This document shows, piece by piece, positions 25,706-33,631 of a stretch of DNA of 64,000 bases. How positions within the stretch are numbered: the stretch's first letter is position 1; every line of letters begins with the position of its first letter. Made by a program: the position numbers and the translations under genes. A model generated the notes under the pieces. It saw only the letters and a list, made by a program, of their open reading frames with translations. It was not told the origin of the DNA and ran no database searches. The DNA comes from Ferrimonas kyonanensis DSM 18153 (GTDB lineage: Bacteria > Pseudomonadota > Gammaproteobacteria > Enterobacterales > Shewanellaceae): positions 124,001 to 188,000 of the forward strand of contig NZ_KE384363.1 in NCBI RefSeq assembly GCF_000425405.1. Reading direction: 5' to 3'.

Positions 25706-27532
25706 ATGAGACAACAATTTTTCGCCTGCACCGCCCTGACACTGGCATTTTCCGTTCAGGCCAGCCCCGACCTCGACCGGCTGTACGGCCCGGTAATGCC
25801 ACCGGCCTACATCAAAGCCTACGAAGTGGACAATCACCACAACATCGCCCTCAACCCCTATCTGCAGGTCGGCAACGATCAGCAACCGCTGATTCTGGAT
25901 GAGGGGGAAGGCTACGTCTGGGTTATCGACGAAGCGGGCAACTTCATCATTGCACCGGAAGTCACCACCCCTTGGGGCACCAAGTACCCGCAGGGCATGA
26001 TGCGCATCGAAGATGGAAAACCCAAAAAGTGGGGCTACAAGGAAAAATATGGCCACACGGCACTGACCGGCGGGGCCAAGGCCCGCATTGGCGGTGAGCT
26101 GGAGATGGAAAACGGCCAGTGGTACCTCAATAACAAATCTGGCCGCTACAACAAACTGCGCCCGGGACGGACCGAAACGGCACTGCACAACGCCGGCGAA
26201 ATGCTGATTCGCATCGCACCGCAGATCGACTCGCTCAACTACGAATACCTCAAGGACTACGGTCCGGCCAAACCGGTCTCCATGGCACAGATGGAGGACA
26301 TCGAATGGCATTACCTCATCGATACCGACTTCTTGTGGGACGGCGAAAGCAAACAGTTAGGACAACGATTTGTCGACAAAACCCCGTTCATCGACTGGCG
26401 TGCCAAGGTGAAATTCAAAGAGGGTTTCTACATGGACACCGAGGACCGGTTCCTCAAAAGCCGTGACGAAATCTTTCGGGTTCGCATGGACGTCAGCAAG
26501 GTGCGTAAGTCCAAATTCACCCACAAGCTGCGGGCCGATAGCCTGGATAATCTGCGACCAATGATCAAAGGCGAAGGCGAAGTGGATGTCTCCCTGGGAG
26601 GCGATCAGTACAGCCTGTCTACCGACGTCGGCTTTAACATCTTCGAGTTCGATTTCTATGGCGCCAGCAATCAGGAGATCTTCGACTACCTGATGTTTGC
26701 CAACCCGAAAGCCTACAAGCAATTGACGCCACTGATGCGCCACGGTGCCAGTAAGGTGCTGAAAACCGACATCATGCGTCAATCCAAGTACAAGGGCTGG
26801 ATCAACAGCGGTCCGTTCAAAGGCCAGGAAGTAGAGATTCAGATCTGGAAAGCCATCAAGGACCCCGGCCAGTTCGGCAAAAACGGTCAGTATGGCAAAC
26901 CCCTGCTGCTGGAGATCGGCTTCGAAGGCAAAACCGCGAACCGGGCCGAGCTAGACAAACTCAATGACTGGCTGTACGCCAAGCTGAAAGCCGCCGGCCT
27001 GCTGGCCAAAGACCAGTCCCTGTCAAAAACTGAAATCGCCTTTCAGGTCAGCAACCGCTTTCACGCCAAAGCCAACCCCGCCAAGCCCGCGACCAGCAAG
27101 CCCATCGGCATCGCCCAACTGGATGGCACCAAGGTACGCAACCTCGATGGCAGTGTGAACGTTCGTACCGGCAACGACAGCCTGGTGATTGCCGGCAACA
27201 GCGCCATCGCCGCCACCGTGTATCAGACCCGCCATCAAGATCACCCTCTGAAGGTCGCCGTCATTGGTGCTAACAAGAACCAGACCCTCGCCAAAGCGAC
27301 CCTGGTCGGGGCTAAGGATGGACTGTTGGTGGCCGTTGCCACAGGCTCCCGCTATGACACCGCCAAAGAGCGTCAAAAACTGGCCGCCCGCCTCGACGGT
27401 GGTAACGCCCTCAAAGGCTATGAGCTGTTGGGCGACAGTGCGGTGAATTACCTCAAACCGGTGATCAAACAACACATCGACACTCAGGCACGCAGCAACC
27501 ACCTGTACTACTGGGCCGGAACCGAACTTTAA
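25706..27532 (+). CDS. Large exported protein of unknown function
   Basis: A 608-residue protein with a signal peptide (MRQQFFACTALTLAFSVQA before SPDLDR). It starts at ATG 25706; an upstream in-frame start adds only 13 residues before a proper signal peptide. Residues ~70-150 hold GEGYVWVIDEAGNFIIAPE, then YGHTALTGGAKARIGGELEM and LNNKSGRYNKL. The latter resembles a beta-rich module seen near the N-terminus of secreted effectors and toxins (GHSxLxGG...AGE...SGHY). Residues 250-420 are mixed alpha/beta, with IFEFDFYGASNQEIFDY. The last 130 residues form another domain (GNSAIAATVYQ, GLLVAVATGSRYD). No catalytic motif was recognised. The gene is probably co-transcribed with an exported pyrophosphatase gene 60 bases downstream. 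Confidence 0.6.
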   Translation: MRQQFFACTALTLAFSVQASPDLDRLYGPVMPPAYIKAYEVDNHHNIALNPYLQVGNDQQPLILDEGEGYVWVIDEAGNFIIAPEVTTPWGTKYPQGMMRIEDGKPKKWGYKEKYGHTALTGGAKARIGGELEMENGQWYLNNKSGRYNKLRPGRTETALHNAGEMLIRIAPQIDSLNYEYLKDYGPAKPVSMAQMEDIEWHYLIDTDFLWDGESKQLGQRFVDKTPFIDWRAKVKFKEGFYMDTEDRFLKSRDEIFRVRMDVSKVRKSKFTHKLRADSLDNLRPMIKGEGEVDVSLGGDQYSLSTDVGFNIFEFDFYGASNQEIFDYLMFANPKAYKQLTPLMRHGASKVLKTDIMRQSKYKGWINSGPFKGQEVEIQIWKAIKDPGQFGKNGQYGKPLLLEIGFEGKTANRAELDKLNDWLYAKLKAAGLLAKDQSLSKTEIAFQVSNRFHAKANPAKPATSKPIGIAQLDGTKVRNLDGSVNVRTGNDSLVIAGNSAIAATVYQTRHQDHPLKVAVIGANKNQTLAKATLVGAKDGLLVAVATGSRYDTAKERQKLAARLDGGNALKGYELLGDSAVNYLKPVIKQHIDTQARSNHLYYWAGTEL

Positions 27533-27546
27533 CACTCTCATGGACA

Positions 27547-27572
27547 GGAAGGTGCCCCGCCGGGCACCTTCC
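27547..27572 (+). terminator. Hairpin between the exported-protein and pyrophosphatase genes
   Basis: GGAAGGTGCCC (27547-27557) pairs perfectly with GGGCACCTTCC (27562-27572), with a four-base loop and no T tract. It lies in a 60-base space between two same-strand genes, so it may reduce read-through or stabilise the upstream mRNA rather than fully terminate. Confidence 0.5.
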
Positions 27573-27592
27573 GCCAACACAAGGATCTCATT

Positions 27593-28618
27593 ATGACCAC
27601 ACGCACCCTTAGCCTGGCCGCCCTGAGCCTGGTAACGGCCATCGCCTGGCCGGCGTTCAGTGCCGACTTGGACCTGACGCTCAACGACCACCCCATTGAC
27701 CAGAACACGCTGTGGTTTGGCCACATCAATCCAGACACCGACACCATCGTCTCCGCCATGATGGCGGCCAAAATCTACGGTGGCCAGGCCCGCAGCACCG
27801 GCAAGCTCAATAAAGAAACCCAGTACGTGCTCGACACCCTGAAGCTGGACACGCCGCCCCTGGCCACCAACCTGGCCGCAGCCAACGTCGCGCTGGTGGA
27901 CTTTAATCAAACCACGCAACTGATGCCCGGCGTCAATCAAAACAACATCCAGGCGGTGATTGATCATCACGCCCTCAGAGACAACCCCATCGCCCTGTCC
28001 TCGCCCATCAGCATCAACATCAAGCCCTGGGGTTCCGCCGCCACCATCATTGCCGATGACGCCGAACGCCACGGCATTGCCCTGTCAAAGAGTGACGCCG
28101 GACTGCTGCTGGCCGGCATCCTGTCCGACACCCTGAACCTGAGCTCGGCCACTACCACCGAACGGGATCGGCAACTGGTGGCCAGCCTGTCTGCCACCGC
28201 CGGTCTTGATGCCGATGAGTTTGCCGCCAACATGTTTAAAGCCAAATCGGATCTGTCCGACGTCAGCGCTTACGACATCGTGGTCGGGGACTACAAAAAC
28301 TACAGCATCAACGGCAAGAATGTCGGCTTTGGGGTTGCGGAAGTACTGAGTTCCGACGAACTGCTGGGGCGGGTCGAGGAGTTGCGCCAGGCGCTGGGTA
28401 AGGCCCGAACCAGCCAGAAACGCGACCACATCTTCTTTGCCATTGTGGATATGCAGAAGAAAACCGCCTACGTGATCACCGAAAATCGCGCCGATGAAAA
28501 ACTGGCCAACAAAGCCTACGGGGTCAAAATGGATAAACGGGGACTGTTCGTTCTCAGCGACACCCTGTCACGCAAACGGCAGATGATGCCTGCCATTAAA
28601 GGCGCCTTGTCGAAGTAA
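27593..28618 (+). CDS. ppaC: Family II (DHH) manganese-dependent pyrophosphatase with a signal peptide
   Basis: A 341-residue DHH-superfamily pyrophosphatase. The core begins after a clear signal peptide (residues 1-23, ending IAWPAFSA). It has all hallmark motifs: GHINPDTDT (43-51), LVDFNQ near 101-106 in place of the usual LVDHNE, IDHH at 123-126, and SRKRQMMP near the end for the SRKKQ phosphate-binding motif. Members normally act in the cytoplasm, cleaving pyrophosphate to two phosphates with Mn or Co. An exported copy would act in the periplasm, where pyrophosphate or a related compound would be the substrate. The His-to-Phe change at LVDFNQ removes one usual metal ligand and may change metal or substrate. 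Confidence 0.88.
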   Translation: MTTRTLSLAALSLVTAIAWPAFSADLDLTLNDHPIDQNTLWFGHINPDTDTIVSAMMAAKIYGGQARSTGKLNKETQYVLDTLKLDTPPLATNLAAANVALVDFNQTTQLMPGVNQNNIQAVIDHHALRDNPIALSSPISINIKPWGSAATIIADDAERHGIALSKSDAGLLLAGILSDTLNLSSATTTERDRQLVASLSATAGLDADEFAANMFKAKSDLSDVSAYDIVVGDYKNYSINGKNVGFGVAEVLSSDELLGRVEELRQALGKARTSQKRDHIFFAIVDMQKKTAYVITENRADEKLANKAYGVKMDKRGLFVLSDTLSRKRQMMPAIKGALSK

Positions 28619-28629
28619 CTACAATGACA

Positions 28630-28655
28630 GCAGGAGGCTGGCTCCGGCCTCCTGC
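28630..28655. terminator. Hairpin between convergent ppaC and nitroreductase genes
   Basis: GCAGGAGGC (28630-28638) pairs with GCCTCCTGC (28647-28655) around an eight-base loop. No T tract is present; the convergent setting supports a terminator role. Confidence 0.5.
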
Positions 28656-28698
28656 CCTGCCGATCTGCACCGGGGTCAGCGTTTAGACTCGGTGAAGG

Positions 28699-29355
28699 TT
28701 ACACCACCGCCAGTACGTCCTCGGCCAACAACCGAGCCTTGGGCAGTCCATGGTTATAGTCTTCCCCCTGTTTGTGATAGCCCATTGCCAGTGCCACTTC
28801 GCAGACATGGCCATCCAGTTCTGGGGCGAACTCCTTGCCGATCAGTTCGGCATCCACCCCTTCCATTGGCGTCGAGGCGATCCCCAACCGGGCCAGTACG
28901 TGCAACAAGTTGCCCAGAGCCAGGTACACCTGGGCCTTGGTCCAGCCACCATTGAAGCCCTGGGCGTCGGTGTTGGCTTCGGCAAAGGCGTAGGCCCCCA
29001 TAAAGGCATCGTACCGCTCCGCCGGCAGGTGACCAGAGCGCACTTCCGCATCGACCCGCTTGCTGTACTTTTCTTTAGTGAATTTCGGATCATAGGCCAA
29101 CAGGATGGTGTGCGACGCCTCTTTGGCATGGGGCTGATTAAATTGGTGCTTATTAACAAAGGTGTTGTGGAATCGCTGTTTGGCCTCGTCACTTTCCAGC
29201 ACAACAAACTTCCACGGCTGAGAGTTGATGGAGGACGCCGACAGGCGCAGCGCTTCTTTGATAATGGCCATGTCGTTGGCCGAGATGCGCTTGGATGGAT
29301 CGTATTTTTTGGCGGTATAGCGGGCGTTTAGATCGGCAATAATCTGCTGAGACAT
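28699..29355 (-). CDS. nfsB: Oxygen-insensitive NAD(P)H nitroreductase, NfsB-type
   Basis: A 218-residue FMN enzyme that reduces nitro compounds and quinones with NAD(P)H; E. coli NfsB is the model and also acts as a dihydropteridine reductase. FMN contacts are seen in RYTAKKYDPSKRIS near the start, ALRLSASSINSQPWKF (34-50) and MGYHKQGEDYNHGLPKARL at the end, as in NfsB. Length matches (217 in E. coli). It is a single gene facing the pyrophosphatase gene. The upstream region could carry a SoxRS or MarR-type site, but none was identified. Confidence 0.9.
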   Translation of the reverse strand: MSQQIIADLNARYTAKKYDPSKRISANDMAIIKEALRLSASSINSQPWKFVVLESDEAKQRFHNTFVNKHQFNQPHAKEASHTILLAYDPKFTKEKYSKRVDAEVRSGHLPAERYDAFMGAYAFAEANTDAQGFNGGWTKAQVYLALGNLLHVLARLGIASTPMEGVDAELIGKEFAPELDGHVCEVALAMGYHKQGEDYNHGLPKARLLAEDVLAVV

Positions 29356-29386
29356 GGTCTGCTCCGTAACTGGGTGAATTCATACA

Positions 29387-29569
29387 TCAATCAATGACGG
29401 AGAGTATATTGGTCAGCCCGGCGAACAATAAACCGGCCGCCACCATAAACAGTTTTCGTTTTGAATTGATAATGGCCCAGGCCGTGGCCGTGGTTACCGC
29501 AAACCAAGGCGCCGGTCGCCCTGGTGACCCGGCACGCGTTGGTAACCGACACGCCCCGGCCCGCCTCAC
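29387..29569 (-). CDS. Possible small membrane protein coupled to the DUF1232 gene
   Basis: On the minus strand a GTG at 29569 overlaps the TGA of the DUF1232 gene (GTGA) and opens a 60-residue frame. The first 20 residues are Arg-rich and proline-rich. The rest has two hydrophobic segments (WFAVTTATAWAII and LFMVAAGLLFAGLTNILSVI) joined by NSKRK, a plausible two-helix hairpin. A competing frame in the same place encodes no hydrophobic pattern. The overlap and topology support a real gene; no family is known and no independent ribosome site is visible. Confidence 0.33.
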   Translation of the reverse strand: MRRAGACRLPTRAGSPGRPAPWFAVTTATAWAIINSKRKLFMVAAGLLFAGLTNILSVID

Positions 29570-29910
29570 TGGGGGGTAGTGCCAAACCACTGCTGCAGCT
29601 GCTGCGATGCCCGCTGCCAATGGGCACTAGTAACGTGAGCCGCCACCGTCGCCAATGCCACCGTCAAAGCGCCTAAATCATCACTGAATCCCACTCCTGG
29701 CGTTAAATCCGGAATCACGTCCATGGGCAGAATCAGGTAACCCAACGCCGCCACGATTACCGTCTTGGCCTGGGTCGGCGTTTGCGGGTCGGTCAGGCAG
29801 AAATAGAGCACCAACGCCTTTTCCACCGCTTCCCGGCCAATGCGAACGGCATAACGGCGCAGGGTGTCCCAGAACGAGTCTTCGCTGAAGTACTTTGCAT
29901 AATCGTCCAT
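29566..29910 (-). CDS. DUF1232 (YkvA-type) membrane protein
   Basis: A 114-residue protein of the YkvA family. The signature ALGYLILPMDVIPDLTPGVGFSDDL (shown here in part: LILPMDVIPDL, FSDD) lies near residues 60-85, and a following ALTVALATVAAH helix fits. The family has no established function. ATG 29910 was preferred to GTG 29913, since the GAGG ribosome site is six bases upstream of the ATG. The stop overlaps the GTG of a possible small membrane protein gene. Confidence 0.85.
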   Translation of the reverse strand: MDDYAKYFSEDSFWDTLRRYAVRIGREAVEKALVLYFCLTDPQTPTQAKTVIVAALGYLILPMDVIPDLTPGVGFSDDLGALTVALATVAAHVTSAHWQRASQQLQQWFGTTPQ

Positions 29911-30021
29911 CACTTGCCTCGAGGTTCACACGTTGTTGTCAATACAAGGTATACTACGCTATTGCGACGGAAGGTGGCAGCGCCCGCGCCCTTTCTCCGG
30001 CCCACAATCTAAGGTAACACC

Positions 30022-30378
30022 ATGAATTTGAAACAAGAGCTCCAGCAACTGAATAACCGGCTGGATAAAGTCCGTCGTAAACTGAATGCCGCCCACGAGC
30101 GCGGTGACGTGGCGATGATCGACAAGTTCTTTGAAGAAAGCCAGGCTCTGACCAAACAGATCGACAACGTCAAGAAGACCCAGACCCGTCAAATCAGCCA
30201 AAAAGGGAATAAGGTCAGTAACCTGCCTTTTAAACGCGTGCTGACCAAAGAGGAGCAGGCGGACATGGGCAAACTGAAAAAATCGGTCCGTGGACTGGAG
30301 GTGGTTCACCCGATGACCGCCCTGGGCCGCGAAATGGGCATCAGCGAAGTCACCGGCTTTGCCCCGAAGAAGTTCTGA
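30022..30378 (+). CDS. yibL: YibL-type ribosome-associated protein
   Basis: A 118-residue basic protein with an N-terminal coiled coil (LKQELQQLNNRLDKVRRKLNAA) and the sequence LPFKRVLTKEEQADMGKLKKSV and TALGREMGISEVTGFAP. This is the YibL/DUF2810 family that co-purifies with ribosomes in E. coli. Role in translation or ribosome assembly is not defined. It has a proper AAGGTAAC ribosome site and its own terminator-like hairpin. Confidence 0.88.
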   Translation: MNLKQELQQLNNRLDKVRRKLNAAHERGDVAMIDKFFEESQALTKQIDNVKKTQTRQISQKGNKVSNLPFKRVLTKEEQADMGKLKKSVRGLEVVHPMTALGREMGISEVTGFAPKKF

Positions 30379-30401
30379 CCCCAGGCCATCGCCTCCAAAC
30401 C

Positions 30402-30428
30402 CACGCCGGCTCAATGCCGGCGTGGTTG
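30402..30428 (+). terminator. Terminator-like hairpin after yibL
   Basis: CACGCCGGC (30402-30410) pairs with GCCGGCGTG (30416-30424), followed by GTTGTTT. The tail is T-rich but interrupted. Confidence 0.65.
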
Positions 30429-30538
30429 TTTCTGAGCCCAGGCCCGTTTTTGAGCCAACAACGCCTGAGGATGCCGTTGGACTTTCGCGCGCCAATGCCA
30501 CACTCTGAGCCCCTGCCCTGAATCTGTGAGACCCCGCC

Positions 30539-31411
30539 ATGTGGATCGCCTTTACCCTGCTCGCCGCCTTTGCCCAGTCGTGGCGCAATGCCCTGCAGAG
30601 CCAGCTCAGCAAAGAGGTCAAGGTCGCTGGCGTCACCCTAGCGCGTTTTCTGTACGCCGGACCGCTGGCGCTGCTGTACCTGGGGACACTGCACCTGTGG
30701 CGCCCGGCTCCGTTGCCACAGCTGTCTTTGCCGTTAACCGGCTTCATTGTCGGGGCGGCGGTGATGCAGATAGTGGCAACGGGCCTGATGGTGCGGCTGT
30801 TCCAGATGAAGAACTTCTCCGTCGGCGCCGGACTAGCAAAAACCGAAGCCCTGATGGCCGCCATTCTCGGCACCCTGCTGTTTGGTACGCCCCTGTCTGC
30901 ACTGGGCTGGCTTGGGGTCTGCGTCGGCGCCGTCGCCGTGGTGCTGCTCAGTGGCCGCGGTCACTGGCGCCAGTTGTCGGGGACGACCCTGGTGATCGGC
31001 CTGGCCTGTGGTACTGCGTTTGCACTGACTTCACTGTGGATTCGGGAAGCCAGCCTGGTGCTGCCGCTGCCCTTCCCCCACCGTGCCGCCTGGGTGCTGG
31101 TACTGGTGATCGGCCTGCAAACCCTATTGCTGCTGGGCTACCTTGGCCTGCGGGACAGGACGACTCTGTTAGCGCTGTGGCAACGCCCCAAAGCCACGTT
31201 TCTGGTCAGCCTGTGCAGCTGCATCGGTTCCATTGGCTGGTTTTCCGCCATGGCCCTGAACGCGGTCCCTTACGTCAAGACCCTGGGTCAGATCGAGGTG
31301 TTTTTTACTCTGGCCATCGCCGCCTTGTGGCTAAAGCAACGGGTGCAACTGAAAGAAGCGGCCGGGCTGGTGCTGATCGCGGTGGCTGCCATCATCGTCA
31401 TGTGGAGCTAG
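30539..31411 (+). CDS. EamA/DMT-family transporter
   Basis: A 290-residue inner-membrane protein with about ten hydrophobic helices in two EamA halves, an arrangement typical of drug/metabolite transporters. The second half has WFSAMALNAVPYVKTLGQIEVFF, close to the family's typical final segment, with a Lys/Gln pair. Substrate is unknown; relatives export amino acids or take up metabolites. It is followed by a convergent LysR gene 13 bases after its stop. Confidence 0.85.
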   Translation: MWIAFTLLAAFAQSWRNALQSQLSKEVKVAGVTLARFLYAGPLALLYLGTLHLWRPAPLPQLSLPLTGFIVGAAVMQIVATGLMVRLFQMKNFSVGAGLAKTEALMAAILGTLLFGTPLSALGWLGVCVGAVAVVLLSGRGHWRQLSGTTLVIGLACGTAFALTSLWIREASLVLPLPFPHRAAWVLVLVIGLQTLLLLGYLGLRDRTTLLALWQRPKATFLVSLCSCIGSIGWFSAMALNAVPYVKTLGQIEVFFTLAIAALWLKQRVQLKEAAGLVLIAVAAIIVMWS

Positions 31412-31424
31412 GCTGTCGCCGCCC

Positions 31425-32294
31425 TTACAGCGCCCCTTTCAGCTCCTGAGCCAACCAATCAATAAACTGCTGCACGCCTCCCGAGCGGGCCGGATCAGTC
31501 AATGATAACGCCACATACTCGACCCGAGTTTCCACAAAGCCAAAGGGCGCAATCAGGTGGCCCCGCTCCATATCATCCACCACCAGAGAACGCGGCCCTA
31601 CGGCCAGGCCGAGCCCGGCGACGGCGGCCTGAAGGCTGAAATAGAAGTGATCGAAATAGCGCTCGGACTCCGCCAGCAAGGGTTGGCCGGCCAACGCCTG
31701 CCAATCTTCCCAGGCATGAGGTCGGGTACGACTGTGGAGTAAGGTTGTTGCCCCATCACGGTGTCGCAACCAATAGTCGGGGTGGCACACCAAACCGATG
31801 CTCTCCCTGCCAAGTGGACTGACCCAATAATCCTGGGGCCACTTAAAGTCAGAGCGCCGAATGGCCAGATCCAGCCCCTGGGCCACCATGTCCACCGGTC
31901 CTCCCGCCGTAGAGAGGTGCACATCTGCAACCTGAGACTGCTGATAAAAGCCACTCAGGCGGGGCATCAGCCAACGCATGGCCAACGACGGTTCGCAGGA
32001 CACCGCCAGGCTGGCGCCTTCCGGCTGCCGCATGCGTTCATTCAGCCCCTGCAACTGGGTCAACATCACCGAAGCATGCTCGGCCAGATAGCGCCCCTTA
32101 TCGGTCAGAAATACGCGCCGATTCCGACGCTGAAACAGCGCCGCCCCATAGTAGTCTTCCAGCTGTTTTACGGCGCGACTGATGGCCCCATGGGTGAGAT
32201 TCAACTCCTGAGCAGCCCTGGTAAAACTCTGGTGTTTGGCGGCAGTACAAAATCCGATAAGGGGTGCCAGAGGTGGAAGGTTTCTAAGCGTCAT
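31425..32294 (-). CDS. LysR-family regulator, GcvA-like
   Basis: A 289-residue LysR regulator. The winged helix includes FTRAAQELNLTHGAISRAVKQLE (part shown), matching the GcvA-like class, and the effector domain is typical up to DWLAQELK. It is divergent from a LysE-family exporter gene with a 102-base shared promoter region. By the usual LysR arrangement it may control that exporter. The pair could respond to an amino acid that the exporter pumps out. Confidence 0.85.
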   Translation of the reverse strand: MTLRNLPPLAPLIGFCTAAKHQSFTRAAQELNLTHGAISRAVKQLEDYYGAALFQRRNRRVFLTDKGRYLAEHASVMLTQLQGLNERMRQPEGASLAVSCEPSLAMRWLMPRLSGFYQQSQVADVHLSTAGGPVDMVAQGLDLAIRRSDFKWPQDYWVSPLGRESIGLVCHPDYWLRHRDGATTLLHSRTRPHAWEDWQALAGQPLLAESERYFDHFYFSLQAAVAGLGLAVGPRSLVVDDMERGHLIAPFGFVETRVEYVALSLTDPARSGGVQQFIDWLAQELKGAL

Positions 32295-32396
32295 ATTCGT
32301 GAGATTTATTCACAGTATTTGCGTGTATTATTCGCTTTTATCAGCCGCTTTTCCAGCCAATAATCATCAGCCCAAACCCTACAAGAGACCGACATC

Positions 32397-33023
32397 ATGA
32401 TCATTGACCCTCAACTGGCCCTGGTGACCGCCATCATCGCCCTGGCCATCATCAGTCCCGGGCCGGATTTCGCCGTCACGGTGCGCAACAGCCTCGCCCA
32501 GGGACGAAGCGCCGGCCTGGCCACGGCCGCCGGCATCGCCGCCGGCGTATCGGTGCACATCGGCTATACCGTGATGGGGCTGGGTTACCTGATGTCTCAG
32601 GCCATCTGGATGCTGGAGCTGATTCGCTACCTTGGCGCCGGTTACCTGATCTGGCTCGGCATCACCGCCCTATTGAGCCAGCGCCCCGCACATGGCGGCG
32701 CCACATCAACCGACGAGTCCGTCTCGATTGCTCACTGGACCATGGCCAAACAGGGGTTTCTGTGCAATGCCCTCAATCCTAAGACCGCCCTGTTCTTCGT
32801 GGCGCTCTTTACTCAAGTCGCCGATGCCGAGGCCGGACCGAATCAGCAATTGCTGCTTGGACTGGTTATCGCTCTGGGCCACCTGCTGTGGTTCTCCGCG
32901 GTGGCGATGCTGCTGACCACTGCCGGCGCTCAAAAGCGTCTGAGCCGCATCGAGACCGGACTCAATCGTATCATCGGCGTGGCGATGATCGGCCTGGGCA
33001 CTCGACTGGCCCTGGCCGATTAA
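32397..33023 (+). CDS. LysE/RhtB-family amino-acid exporter
   Basis: A 208-residue inner-membrane protein with six hydrophobic helices. It has the family signature ISPGPDFAVTVRNSLAQG near residues 18-35, and FLCNALNPKTALFF near 115-130. Such proteins export lysine, homoserine, threonine or related amino acids using the proton gradient. It is divergent from a LysR gene, which probably regulates it. The exact substrate cannot be read from sequence. Confidence 0.9.
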   Translation: MIIDPQLALVTAIIALAIISPGPDFAVTVRNSLAQGRSAGLATAAGIAAGVSVHIGYTVMGLGYLMSQAIWMLELIRYLGAGYLIWLGITALLSQRPAHGGATSTDESVSIAHWTMAKQGFLCNALNPKTALFFVALFTQVADAEAGPNQQLLLGLVIALGHLLWFSAVAMLLTTAGAQKRLSRIETGLNRIIGVAMIGLGTRLALAD

Positions 33024-33061
33024 CCGAGCACGTTCGCGACAACGACGCCAATGCGGCGCCG

Positions 33062-33631
33062 TTACAGCAACAGTCGCACCTCTACCCGCCGGTTACAGCC
33101 CAGCTGGTCATTGTCAGCACGGCTGCACACCGGGCTGCCTTCTCCGTAACCCACGGATTCCAGGTGCAGGTCCGGGCGCACCTGGGCGATAAACTCTGCC
33201 ACGGCTTTGGAACGGCGCCGGGACAAGCCGAGGTTGTAGTCCGTGCTCCCCAAGCGATCGGCGTGGCCGGCCACGCCGATGCCCAACTGGCCCTCCCGTT
33301 CCACCATCACCAGCAACTCCAGCAACGCCTGCTTATGCTCCACCGACAACCGATAGTGATCCAGTGGATAGTGCAGCAACAAGGTCAGCCGCTGCGGATC
33401 AAAGGCGCAGGCTTGAGTCAGGGACTGCTGCTCGGTGGACTCGGCCTCCGTCGCCACCGCTGTTACCGTCAGCAACCGGCCACGATCATGATGGCTGAGT
33501 TGGTAGGCCGCTCGTTCACGGCTGCTCTGCTTATACAGCGCCTGGCTGTCCATGCAACCAGCTAACGCCGGGGCGGCAGAGACGGCGGCCATCAGCACGC
33601 CGACAGCCCAAAAGTGCGTCGATATTGTCAT
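33062..33631 (-). CDS. OmpA-domain lipoprotein of the Tad locus
   Basis: A 189-residue lipoprotein: signal peptide with lipobox LAGC and Cys26 as the acylated residue. The C-terminal OmpA domain (about 85-185) has VAGHADRLGSTDYNLGLSRRR and ends CNRRVEVRLLL, the peptidoglycan-binding pattern. It overlaps the stop of TadG by four bases (33628-33631), so it is the last gene of the Tad operon. It may anchor the pilus machine to the cell wall; this is inferred from family and position. Confidence 0.85.
   Translation of the reverse strand: MTISTHFWAVGVLMAAVSAAPALAGCMDSQALYKQSSRERAAYQLSHHDRGRLLTVTAVATEAESTEQQSLTQACAFDPQRLTLLLHYPLDHYRLSVEHKQALLELLVMVEREGQLGIGVAGHADRLGSTDYNLGLSRRRSKAVAEFIAQVRPDLHLESVGYGEGSPVCSRADNDQLGCNRRVEVRLLL

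Noticed and set aside
25594-25902. A 102-codon frame beginning at ATG 25594
   Set aside because: Its second half overlaps the signal-peptide gene in another frame and has the Arg/Pro-rich composition of a shadow frame.
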